From Candidatus Zixiibacteriota bacterium (lineage in GTDB: Bacteria > Zixibacteria > MSB-5A5 > UM-FILTER-46-8): DNA of 33,130 nucleotides. The stretch spans positions 1 through 33,130 of the forward strand of contig WJIR01000105.1 in NCBI GenBank assembly GCA_014730175.1, written 5' to 3'. Of this stretch, positions 8,565 through 14,920 are shown one piece after another. The number at the start of each line of letters is the position of its first letter. Position 1 is the first letter of the stretch. The translations under genes were made by a program, and so were the position numbers. The notes beneath the pieces were generated by a model. It did not search any database, was not told the origin of the DNA, and saw only the letters and a program-made list of their open reading frames with translations.

Positions 8565-8591
8565 GCTATCACATACTCAATCGCAAACAAG

Positions 8592-8617
8592 AAGGTCGGG
8601 AATCATTTCCCGACCTT
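8592..8617 (+). terminator. Rho-independent terminator ending the secretin gene run
   Basis: AAGGTCGGGAA (8592-8602) pairs with TTCCCGACCTT (8607-8617) around TCAT, followed by TTC. The stem is nearly the same as the terminator at 210-235, which also follows a sorting-tail gene. Confidence 0.9.
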
Positions 8618-8670
8618 TTCATTATCCGCCAATCCCCATAAGTTACCGCACTGCATTTGCTTGCGCACCA

Positions 8671-8710
8671 TACTCCCCGAGCAGGACTCGAACCTGCGAC
8701 AAGGTGGTTA
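8671..8710. repeat. 40-bp direct repeat, left copy (tRNA-Asn 3' half)
   Basis: Identical, base for base, to 9007-9046. It covers the 3' half of tRNA-Asn: acceptor 3' strand, T arm, variable loop and the anticodon up to TTA. The copies lie 336 bases apart and bracket the GIY-YIG gene, as an attachment-type duplication would. Confidence 0.9.
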
Positions 8711-8743
8711 ATCCCGCCCCGGCGGGACTCTACCAGCTGAGCT
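8673..8743 (-). pseudogene. Broken tRNA-Asn copy with palindrome insertion
   Basis: The 3' half (8673-8710) is identical to the intact tRNA-Asn, and 16 bases of the D-arm side (8728-8743) also match. The anticodon 5' side is replaced by the palindrome TCCCGCC-CC-GGCGGGA (8712-8727). The 5' acceptor strand that should close the stem is missing. It cannot fold as a working tRNA. Confidence 0.8.
8704..8735. repeat. 32-bp repeat with GC-rich palindrome, copy 1
   Basis: Identical to 9112-9143. Its centre is the palindrome TCCCGCC-CC-GGCGGGA, flanked by GTGGTTAA on one side and CTCTACCA on the other. Both flanks are tRNA sequence (anticodon 3' side and D arm), so the palindrome sits inside tRNA remnants. 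It resembles a REP-type element. Confidence 0.85.
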
Positions 8744-8986
8744 CTCAGTTATGAAGCGTTTTATGCCTCGCTTTTTAATTTTCTTTTCGAGCCGCATGGC
8801 GTCCGAACGCGAGGGAAGTTGGTCTTTCCATATCAATTCCCAAGGCCCCTTAAAACGCTTGGTAGTAAGTGTACCGGTATATTCAGGGTGATTATGCTGT
8901 TTTATACGGAGTTGCAAATTACGAGTTGAGCCGCAATAAAAGCGATTGCTGGTACGGCTGAAAAGAACGTAAACGTAAAATGCCAT
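8708..8986 (-). CDS. GIY-YIG nuclease family protein
   Basis: 92 residues, a single GIY-YIG (URI/UvrC-type) endonuclease domain. The GIY-YIG pair appears as FYVYVLFS (3-10) and FYCGST (16-21). An arginine follows at about 22-27, and E67 in AMRLEKKIKKR fits the catalytic glutamate. Small stand-alone proteins of this type (about 80-95 residues) are common in FCB genomes and their role is mostly unknown. The gene starts 22 bases downstream of tRNA-Asn on the same strand. Its last dozen or so codons (SSAGRVPPGRD) are read through a broken tRNA copy, so the original C-terminus may have been replaced. It may be a homing-type or mobile-module nuclease; that is inference. Confidence 0.8.
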   Translation of the reverse strand: MAFYVYVLFSRTSNRFYCGSTRNLQLRIKQHNHPEYTGTLTTKRFKGPWELIWKDQLPSRSDAMRLEKKIKKRGIKRFITESSAGRVPPGRD

Positions 8987-9006
8987 AATCCATTAATGAC
9001 AAGAAA

Positions 9007-9046
9007 TACTCCCCGAGCAGGACTCGAACCTGCGACAAGGTGGTTA
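9007..9046. repeat. 40-bp direct repeat, right copy (inside intact tRNA-Asn)
   Basis: Identical to 8671-8710. This copy forms the 3' half of the intact tRNA gene plus two bases beyond its discriminator. Confidence 0.9.
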
Positions 9047-9081
9047 ACAGCCACCCGCTCTACCAGCTGAGCTATCGGGGA
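9009..9081 (-). tRNA. tRNA-Asn (anticodon GTT)
   Basis: 73 bases on the minus strand. The acceptor stem pairs TCCCCGA with TCGGGGA and the discriminator is G. The D arm contains AGCTCAGCTGGTAGAG, the anticodon arm is GGGTGGCTGTTAACCACCT and the T arm contains AGGTTCGAGTCCT. The anticodon loop reads CTGTTAA, giving GTT for asparagine. The 3' CCA is not encoded (AGT follows the discriminator), so it must be added after transcription. Confidence 0.97.
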
Positions 9082-9095
9082 ATGTTCAAGTTCGT

Positions 9096-9158
9096 CTCCC
9101 GATTCGCCTTTGTGGTTAATCCCGCCCCGGCGGGACTCTACCAACTGAGTTATCGGGA
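9096..9158 (-). pseudogene. Second degenerate tRNA-like copy with the same palindrome
   Basis: Read on the minus strand it starts TCCCGATAACTCAGTTGGTA, a good tRNA 5' half. ATCGGGA near the 3' end can close a 7-bp acceptor stem (9152-9158 with 9097-9103). Between them the palindrome repeat replaces the anticodon arm and the T arm is reduced to a remnant (GGCGAATC). It is too short, and lacks the arms, for a functional tRNA. Confidence 0.65.
9112..9143. repeat. 32-bp repeat with GC-rich palindrome, copy 2
   Basis: Identical to 8704-8735. After it the two copies diverge (ACTGAGTT here, GCTGAGCT in copy 1), both still resembling a tRNA D arm. Confidence 0.85.
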
Positions 9159-9420
9159 ATTCTTTGATCTCGTTAAGATACTTCCGCAGCGCTTAATCAC
9201 GCTTCCAACGTAATTCCGCATACTGAATTATCGAAATATCAAAATTAAACTCTAAATTTTGTATCGCCAAATATAGATATAAACTGAGGGTTGTCAAGTA
9301 AAATTATCTTATATGTCATTCAATTCCGACCGTTCCCGTAAATTGTTGATTTCATGCTTGATTTATTCACTCGCATGCATTTATTATCTATCCTTAAAAT
9401 TAATCCAACTGGAGATAATA

Positions 9421-11136
9421 ATGAAAATCGGAAACTATACATGCGGTGATCTGGAATTGTTTTTCGGCCAGTATCACGAGGACTTCTTATCAATACTGGA
9501 TTATTTCGATTCCCACAATATCGTGAGACGAATATGGGATAAAGAGCCTACCGTTTGGAAAAACGACGAGGATTCTCGGAGAAATATCCTAAACAGTCTC
9601 GGCTGGCTTAATGTCGTGGAGGAAATGAAGGATCGCGCCGATGATTTGAAGGCGTTTGCCAAGGAGATTAAGTCCCGGGGATTTACGAAAATCCTTCATA
9701 TGGGTATGGGCGGCAGTAGTTTAGCGCCGGAGGTTATCGCAAAGAGATTCGCTCCCGTTCTGAATGATTCGGGATATCCTGAATTGATGATCCTGGATTC
9801 AACCAACCCTGAAGCGATAAAGAATATTGAGGATAGTGTCGATCTCAGAAAGACGATATTTATCGTTGCCAGCAAATCCGGTAGCACCACCGAAACCGAT
9901 TGCTTTTATAGTTACTTCTTCAGCAAACTGGAAAATGAGGTTGGAGGGGAAGCGGGGAGCCAATTTATTGCTATAACCGATCCGGATTCAAAATTGGAGG
10001 AGATCGCCCGCGAGAGGAGATTCCGTCGATGTTTTCTCAATTTCAGGGATATCGGCGGACGTTATTCTGCGCTGTCATATTTCGGCATGGTGCCGGCGGC
10101 TCTTGCCGGAATCAATGTTAAGACTTTTTTGGAAAACGCTAAGGAGACAGCGGACAGGAACAAACCGGAAGTGTCAACAAATCAGAATCCCGGCGCCATA
10201 TTGGGGCTTTTTATGGGGATTTTAGCTACAAGAGGTAGGGATAAAGTTACTTTCATATCCCCACCGGAGATGGAGCCGCTGGGTGACTGGTTGGAGCAAC
10301 TTATTGCGGAAAGTATCGGTAAAGAAGGTAAGTCGATAGTCCCGATTGCAAATGAGAAGTCAGGTTCTCCCGAGGTTTATGGAACTGACAGGCAGTTCGT
10401 ATGGTTTTCCAACGATGGTGACAAAGACGCCGAAACATTGGTTGAGAAGCTAATCGATAATGGTCACCCGGTAGTAAAGATTCATGTTGGGGATGCATAT
10501 TCGTTAGCATCGGAGTTTTATCGATGGGAAATGGCAACCGCTGTTGCAGGAGCTGTTATGGGGATCAATCCCTTCGATCAGCCCAATGTTCAGGAGAGCA
10601 AGGATATAACCAAGGAGGTTTTGGAGGATTACAGTACATCCGGTTCATTAAGTAGGGAACCGGTTAGTTTTGAGGCGAACGGGATCGAGGTGATTGCGCA
10701 AACTAATGCGATGGAGCTTACAACCGCTTTAAGGGAGTTTTTATTCTCGCGAAGAGAGGGGGATTATCTGGCGTTGATGGCGTTTATTAATCCATCCGCT
10801 GAAAATACCGGACTGCTTCAGGAGGTTCGGCATCATATCCGGGATGAGTACAGGATAGCGACTACCTTAGGTTTCGGCCCTCGATTTTTGCACTCAACCG
10901 GACAAATGCACAAGGGAGGGGCGGACAACGGATTATTTATACAGATAACAGGAGATGAACCGGTCGATCTCGAGATCCCGGGGAAAGGCTTCGGATTCAA
11001 GACTTTAATCAATGCGCAGGCAGCCGGAGATTACCGGGCATTGGTCAGGCACAACCGAAGAATCCTGAAGTTTCATCTTAAAGGAGATGTTTCCGCTAAA
11101 ATCAAGGAACTTTTGGATGTGGTAAAGGGCTTATAA
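9421..11136 (+). CDS. pgi: Glucose-6-phosphate isomerase (TalPgi-type)
   Basis: 571 residues; interconverts glucose-6-phosphate and fructose-6-phosphate in the cytoplasm. It has two SIS sugar-phosphate domains. The phosphate-binding KSGSTTET lies at about 152-159. INPFDQPNVQESK (about 382-394) fits the second PGI signature, with NVQ where GVE is usual. The long C-terminal part (LREFLFSRREGDYLALMAFI, HSTGQMHKGGADNGLF) is typical of the isomerase half of fused transaldolase-PGI enzymes; here it stands alone without transaldolase. An in-frame ATG at 9313 would add 36 hydrophobic residues unlike any PGI. ATG 9421 has CTGGAG at 9409-9414 and starts the conserved region, so I chose it. The gene appears monocistronic. 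Confidence 0.92.
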   Translation: MKIGNYTCGDLELFFGQYHEDFLSILDYFDSHNIVRRIWDKEPTVWKNDEDSRRNILNSLGWLNVVEEMKDRADDLKAFAKEIKSRGFTKILHMGMGGSSLAPEVIAKRFAPVLNDSGYPELMILDSTNPEAIKNIEDSVDLRKTIFIVASKSGSTTETDCFYSYFFSKLENEVGGEAGSQFIAITDPDSKLEEIARERRFRRCFLNFRDIGGRYSALSYFGMVPAALAGINVKTFLENAKETADRNKPEVSTNQNPGAILGLFMGILATRGRDKVTFISPPEMEPLGDWLEQLIAESIGKEGKSIVPIANEKSGSPEVYGTDRQFVWFSNDGDKDAETLVEKLIDNGHPVVKIHVGDAYSLASEFYRWEMATAVAGAVMGINPFDQPNVQESKDITKEVLEDYSTSGSLSREPVSFEANGIEVIAQTNAMELTTALREFLFSRREGDYLALMAFINPSAENTGLLQEVRHHIRDEYRIATTLGFGPRFLHSTGQMHKGGADNGLFIQITGDEPVDLEIPGKGFGFKTLINAQAAGDYRALVRHNRRILKFHLKGDVSAKIKELLDVVKGL

Positions 11137-11241
11137 AAATTAATTAAACAGTTTGAAATTATCTTCGATAAGATACTTATAAATTATATTAGAAATTGTT
11201 GATTTTTTTCACCTAAAATAGACGAGAGGAATAAAAAGCGT

Positions 11242-11463
11242 ATGGGAACCACTATTGGTGAAATACAGAAAAACGCAACCGAAAAGATACTGGTAACCGA
11301 GAGCGAGTTTAAAGGCAGAAGGTTTATAGACGTCAGGGTGTATTTCGAGGGTGATGACGGTGAGTATAAACCTACCAAGAAGGGAATCGCATTAAGCGGC
11401 GAAGTTATAGACGATGTAATTGAATTCCTGAAGGAGGGCTCTAAGAAATTAAAGGGTGAATAG
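11242..11463 (+). CDS. PC4/YdbC-like ssDNA-binding protein
   Basis: 73 residues. EKILVTESEFKGRRFIDVRV followed by YFEGDDGEYKPTKKGIALSG matches the transcriptional coactivator p15/PC4 fold. That fold is a small beta sheet plus a C-terminal helix (EVIDDVIEFLKEG) that dimerises and binds single-stranded DNA or RNA. The family is widespread in bacteria, often as a stand-alone protein of this length, with unclear roles in transcription or repair. A purine-rich AGAGGA lies at 11224-11229. It begins a likely operon: the C45 hydrolase starts 29 bases after its stop. Confidence 0.85.
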   Translation: MGTTIGEIQKNATEKILVTESEFKGRRFIDVRVYFEGDDGEYKPTKKGIALSGEVIDDVIEFLKEGSKKLKGE

Positions 11464-11492
11464 CGGTATAATTTGTCAGGCAGTCCGGAGTA

Positions 11493-12704
11493 GTGAGTTT
11501 GTCGTTTCATTTTGAGGAAAATCATGTAGCCGGTAGCCCTCGGGACTTTATGGAGGTGAGTCACCTTAAGCTACGCGGCTCAAATTACGAAATAGGTAGG
11601 AAATTAGCGGATATCGCTCGGGAAAGACACGACGTTCGAAAAGTACCTCATACAGATCCGCTGAGAACCAGAGCTCAGCTTAAATGGCTGGAAGTAAACT
11701 ACCCCATTCATCTAAAACGTATGCGCGGGGTGGCAGACTCTTACGGCATGGAGCCGGATAACTATGAGGTCGATTTCGCTCATCTCAATTACTTAATGGG
11801 ACTCCCCGGCTGTTCGGCTATCTACTATCCTCCCGATACCACCGAGAGTGAACATGGTATATTAAGCCGCACCTTTGATTTCCCGGTCGGCACCTTTAAG
11901 GGAGCATTGGGCGTGGTACCGGAACACAGCGAACAGCCCAGTACCAGTCGTCCGTATATAATGGAGGTTTACCCCGATAAGGGATATCCCGCTCTGTTTC
12001 TTTCGATTTTCGATCTACTCGGCTCCTGCATGGATGGCATTAATTCCGAAGGATTAACGGTTGCGCTGGTGGCAGACCATGAATCTATAATGAAAAGGAG
12101 AATAGAGCCATCCGAGCTTAACGCGGTAGGTTTAGCGGAGATACAGATAACCCGCATGATTATGGATACCTGCGCCAATGTTGAGGAGGCTAAGATGGCT
12201 TTACTTACGACCAAGCAGTATTATCGATTCATTCCGCTCCATTTTCTGATTGCGGATAGATTCGGTAAGTCATTCCTTTGGGAATACTCATTTTTCCACA
12301 ATCGCGAATATATCCTCGATGGGGAACCGGGTAAACCTCAGGTAAAAACCAACCATCCTCTCCACAAATACAGAACATTGGATAAACTACCCAAGCATAG
12401 CGCGCCTGACCATACCTACAATAGATTTCGTATACTCGATAGCCTGATCGGTGGGCATACCGGGAGGTTTACAGAAGATGAGATTTGGGATATTACGCGG
12501 TGTAATCAAATGACAGCAGACGATCCGGACTCTCCCAACAACAAGTTGGAATATCCATGGCGAACCATGTGGCACAATGTTTACGACATCGACCGGCGGA
12601 GTATGAAGGTCGATTTTTTCATGGGAGATAAGCCGGATGCGGAGAATTCTAATAAAATAAAATCGATACGTTCTGATCGGAGCGAGTTTCAACTGGAGGT
12701 TTGA
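11493..12704 (+). CDS. C45-family autoproteolytic Ntn-hydrolase (acyltransferase/amidase-like)
   Basis: 403 residues, matching the C45 / penicillin acyltransferase-like (isopenicillin N acyltransferase) family of the Ntn-hydrolase fold. The expected nucleophile is C107 in LMGLPGCSAIYY, where cleavage before the Cys would free the active N-terminus. Further family signs are LSRTFDFPVG (NxD/RxxDF-type strand), DLLGSCMDGINSEGLTVAL and VKTNHPLHKY. Substrates of bacterial members are usually amides or acyl-peptides and cannot be predicted here. No signal peptide is evident. The GTG at 11493 is very close to GGAG (11487-11490). TTG 11499, two codons on, has better spacing and may be the true start. 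The DUF169 gene follows after 7 bases, so the two are co-translated. Confidence 0.82.
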   Translation: MSLSFHFEENHVAGSPRDFMEVSHLKLRGSNYEIGRKLADIARERHDVRKVPHTDPLRTRAQLKWLEVNYPIHLKRMRGVADSYGMEPDNYEVDFAHLNYLMGLPGCSAIYYPPDTTESEHGILSRTFDFPVGTFKGALGVVPEHSEQPSTSRPYIMEVYPDKGYPALFLSIFDLLGSCMDGINSEGLTVALVADHESIMKRRIEPSELNAVGLAEIQITRMIMDTCANVEEAKMALLTTKQYYRFIPLHFLIADRFGKSFLWEYSFFHNREYILDGEPGKPQVKTNHPLHKYRTLDKLPKHSAPDHTYNRFRILDSLIGGHTGRFTEDEIWDITRCNQMTADDPDSPNNKLEYPWRTMWHNVYDIDRRSMKVDFFMGDKPDAENSNKIKSIRSDRSEFQLEV

Positions 12705-12711
12705 GTATCGT

Positions 12712-13530
12712 ATGAAGTCTAAAGTTGCGGAATCATTGGAATTGAAATATCATCCGGTAGCGCTAATATGGACGGACGATGTGCCGGAGGATGTACTCAG
12801 TTTCAGAGAAGACAATTGGGGTTGCGTGATGTCGATGTTCGCCCTGGCAGCTAAGGGCAAGACAGTAGCATTCGACAGAAAAACATTCGGTTGTATTGGC
12901 GGTGGGGTCGGTTTGGGATTCGGTAATCAGTATGAAAACTGGCAAGGGGGGATTGAGTGTTTTTACCACTTTTTGTCCACTGGTAACGAGCAATGGGAAC
13001 GCGGAAGGGAAACTGCGGAGAAAGTAAAGCCGTATATGAGAAAGGAATCGTATGAGAATTTCTTGCATGGTGAACGGTATCTCAAATCACCGGAACTGGT
13101 TAAAAAATTCGTCGATTCGCTACCGATTATCGATATCCCCACCAAATTCGTAATGCTTCGTCCCCTTGAAGATGTAGATGCGAGCGATAAACAACCGGAA
13201 ATAGTGATATTCCCGGTTAATCCGCACCAATTATCGGCATTGATAGTTCTATCGAGTTATGCCCGCGAGACCGCCGATAATGTTATCGCTCCATTCAGCG
13301 CCGGATGTCAGACTATCGGTATATGGGCATACAAAGAGGCGAAGCGCGATAAACCGCGGGGCGTTATCGGACTGACCGATTTGTCGGCGAGAGTATATAC
13401 ATCCCGAACGCTCGATCCGAACATTCTCACATACGCAGCGCCATTTAAGTTGTTCGGTGAACTCGAAGAGAATGTGGAGGGAAGCTTCCTGGAACGTCAC
13501 ACCTGGCTGAAACTCAAAGATATGCAGTGA
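12712..13530 (+). CDS. DUF169 (COG2043) family protein
   Basis: 272 residues. The sequence shows the DUF169 pattern: an early HPVAL segment, conserved WGCVMSMF, FGCIGGGVGLGF and a late APFSAGCQTIG. The three Gly-Cys sites are the obvious candidates for cofactor or metal binding. The family is common in anaerobes and archaea, and no reaction is established. It has no signal peptide and is probably cytoplasmic. It starts 7 bases after the C45 hydrolase stop, with GGAGG at 12694-12698, so it shares that transcript. Confidence 0.82.
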   Translation: MKSKVAESLELKYHPVALIWTDDVPEDVLSFREDNWGCVMSMFALAAKGKTVAFDRKTFGCIGGGVGLGFGNQYENWQGGIECFYHFLSTGNEQWERGRETAEKVKPYMRKESYENFLHGERYLKSPELVKKFVDSLPIIDIPTKFVMLRPLEDVDASDKQPEIVIFPVNPHQLSALIVLSSYARETADNVIAPFSAGCQTIGIWAYKEAKRDKPRGVIGLTDLSARVYTSRTLDPNILTYAAPFKLFGELEENVEGSFLERHTWLKLKDMQ

Positions 13531-13566
13531 ATGCCGCAATCCCCTGGATTCGCTCTCCAATTTCTC

Positions 13567-13600
13567 TTGACATTATCGTTACTTGAAATTAATGTAACAT
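13567..13600 (+). promoter_or_regulatory. Possible promoter giving a leaderless mRNA
   Basis: TTGACA at 13567-13572 is a perfect -35 box. The -10 is uncertain: TAATGT at 17-nt spacing, or TAACAT at 22 nt. ATG lies at 13602 with no ribosome site before it, so the transcript would start almost at the start codon. Confidence 0.35.
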
Positions 13601-13601
13601 T

Positions 13602-14588
13602 ATGAAATTTGAAAAAGGGCTCTTATCACAGCTTTTTATCGCAATTTCCTTGGTTGGATTGGTTGTGTATGGTCTGCTGTCTTGTACGCCGGAACCCGCC
13701 TTGATTCCGGCTGATGATTTCATTGAAGCTGACATCGTTTATTATCGTGATTTGATTGTCTTCGTTGAAGAGGATACTGATCAGAGAGATATACTTGTTT
13801 GTGATCTCGGAAGGGAAAAGAAGCAGGAGGTTTATACCGGAGAATTTTGGGGCTGTTTTTCTCGAGACGGCAGCTGGCACAAATTGCGGAAAACCGGGAA
13901 ATATCGGCTCTTAACCTCCCGGCCCTCTATTCCGGAAGGTCCTCCGGGAGTAGAAGTGTCGATTCGGGGATGTGAGTATATTATCGATTATACCGATTCC
14001 GAGGATAATTTCGTCCTTGAATCCGATTGCATTTCAATCATGTATAAAGAATCAGACACCGAGGATTTGAGGATACAATATGGCTTGGCGGACGCGAAAC
14101 TTAAGATTGGCGACGAGGAAATCGAAGGCAGGATACTGTGTGCTTTTACCAGATGGGTAAATTACGAACCGATCACCGCTGAGTACCGAAACCGATATAA
14201 GGATTTTTTGAGATTCATGCTTTTTAACGATGATGTGTTTGTTCTCGCCAGAGAAAATGGTGCTGATATGATGGAGTTCGCATCGAAAAATGATTTGGAA
14301 GATTCACCGAAAGCTGTCAATGCCTATTTGAGTATAGGGGGATATAGGAAATCCTTCAATACATTTAAGCTTATCACAACCGACAGATCCTACGACCTGG
14401 CGCTGTTTCGCGTGCCCTTCGGATGGGAGATAGAGTTCGATAAAGAAAATTCTCTGATTGTAGCCGGAGAGGATTACTATCTGGATAATAAGATCCTCAC
14501 CGGCCGCGCTTTTATCGAGATTACCGGGGCATTGAATTCCAGGGGAGACGATCACGAGCTTGTAGGTATCTGCGAGTTTATTAAATAA
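13602..14588 (+). CDS. Lipoprotein of unknown function
   Basis: 328 residues. The N-terminus is a lipoprotein signal: basic start, hydrophobic FIAISLVGLVVYG, then lipobox LLSC with C28 as the lipidated residue. The rest is soluble and rich in acidic and aromatic residues, with several cysteines (for example CDLG, FWGCF, IRGCEY, ESDCIS) that could form disulfides outside the cytoplasm. No domain was recognised. It is a single gene, preceded by a TTGACA box and without a ribosome site. Probably anchored to the inner or outer membrane facing the periplasm. Confidence 0.7.
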   Translation: MKFEKGLLSQLFIAISLVGLVVYGLLSCTPEPALIPADDFIEADIVYYRDLIVFVEEDTDQRDILVCDLGREKKQEVYTGEFWGCFSRDGSWHKLRKTGKYRLLTSRPSIPEGPPGVEVSIRGCEYIIDYTDSEDNFVLESDCISIMYKESDTEDLRIQYGLADAKLKIGDEEIEGRILCAFTRWVNYEPITAEYRNRYKDFLRFMLFNDDVFVLARENGADMMEFASKNDLEDSPKAVNAYLSIGGYRKSFNTFKLITTDRSYDLALFRVPFGWEIEFDKENSLIVAGEDYYLDNKILTGRAFIEITGALNSRGDDHELVGICEFIK

Positions 14589-14673
14589 TAACAATTGTCG
14601 GGAGACATTTTAAAGTCGGGGCACAGCGGGGCATTTTACGGATGCTTAACCACCCCGGGCGTGCTGCTTTTCA

Positions 14674-14831
14674 CCCGGATAATTCATGAATTTCTTAATC
14701 GGTAGCGGAAGCCTTGCGCTTCCGGCTCTTTTCCTGACCCCGAATTCCGGACTGTAAATTGCTTATTGTTGTAAAATCCCCGAAGGACTGGCATTCGGTT
14801 ACGGGTTACTGGCTTTTATGAATTATACGGG
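14674..14831. mobile_element. MITE-like repeat, copy A (158 bp)
   Basis: Left end CCCGGATAATTCAT (14674-14687) and right end ATGAATTATACGGG (14818-14831) are inverted repeats matching at 13 of 14 bases. Inside are hairpin 1 (CGGAAGC 14706-14712 with GCTTCCG 14718-14724) and a weaker hairpin 2 (CCGAA 14780-14784 with TTCGG 14794-14798). Copy B (32759-32916) has the same length and spacing, including 23 identical bases across hairpin 1. It encodes no protein. The rest of the 332-base gap between genes (14589-14920) shows nothing else recognised. Confidence 0.7.
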
Positions 14832-14920
14832 TTAAACCTGCGAACTCAGAACCGTATGATTGGAGGATTACGGTCGTTGGAACTGTATTATTTCGTCGCG
14901 TATTTATACAGGCAGCCGAA

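Noticed and set aside
8902-9144. Minus-strand open frame of 80 codons across the tRNA
   Set aside because: It is a translation of the tRNA-Asn gene; its AQLVERVAVNHLVAGSSPAR stretch is a well-known artefact of reading tRNA as protein.
8671-9158. CRISPR array
   Set aside because: Repeats here are tRNA-derived, unequal in length and spacing, and no cas gene is present. No other regularly spaced repeats were seen in the window.
9313-9420. N-terminal extension of glucose-6-phosphate isomerase
   Set aside because: The 36 extra residues are hydrophobic, unlike any isomerase, and lack a ribosome site. ATG 9421 has one.
11160-11175. Terminator after pgi
   Set aside because: TATCTT-CGAT-AAGATA is a short AT-rich stem without a following T-run; it may be chance.
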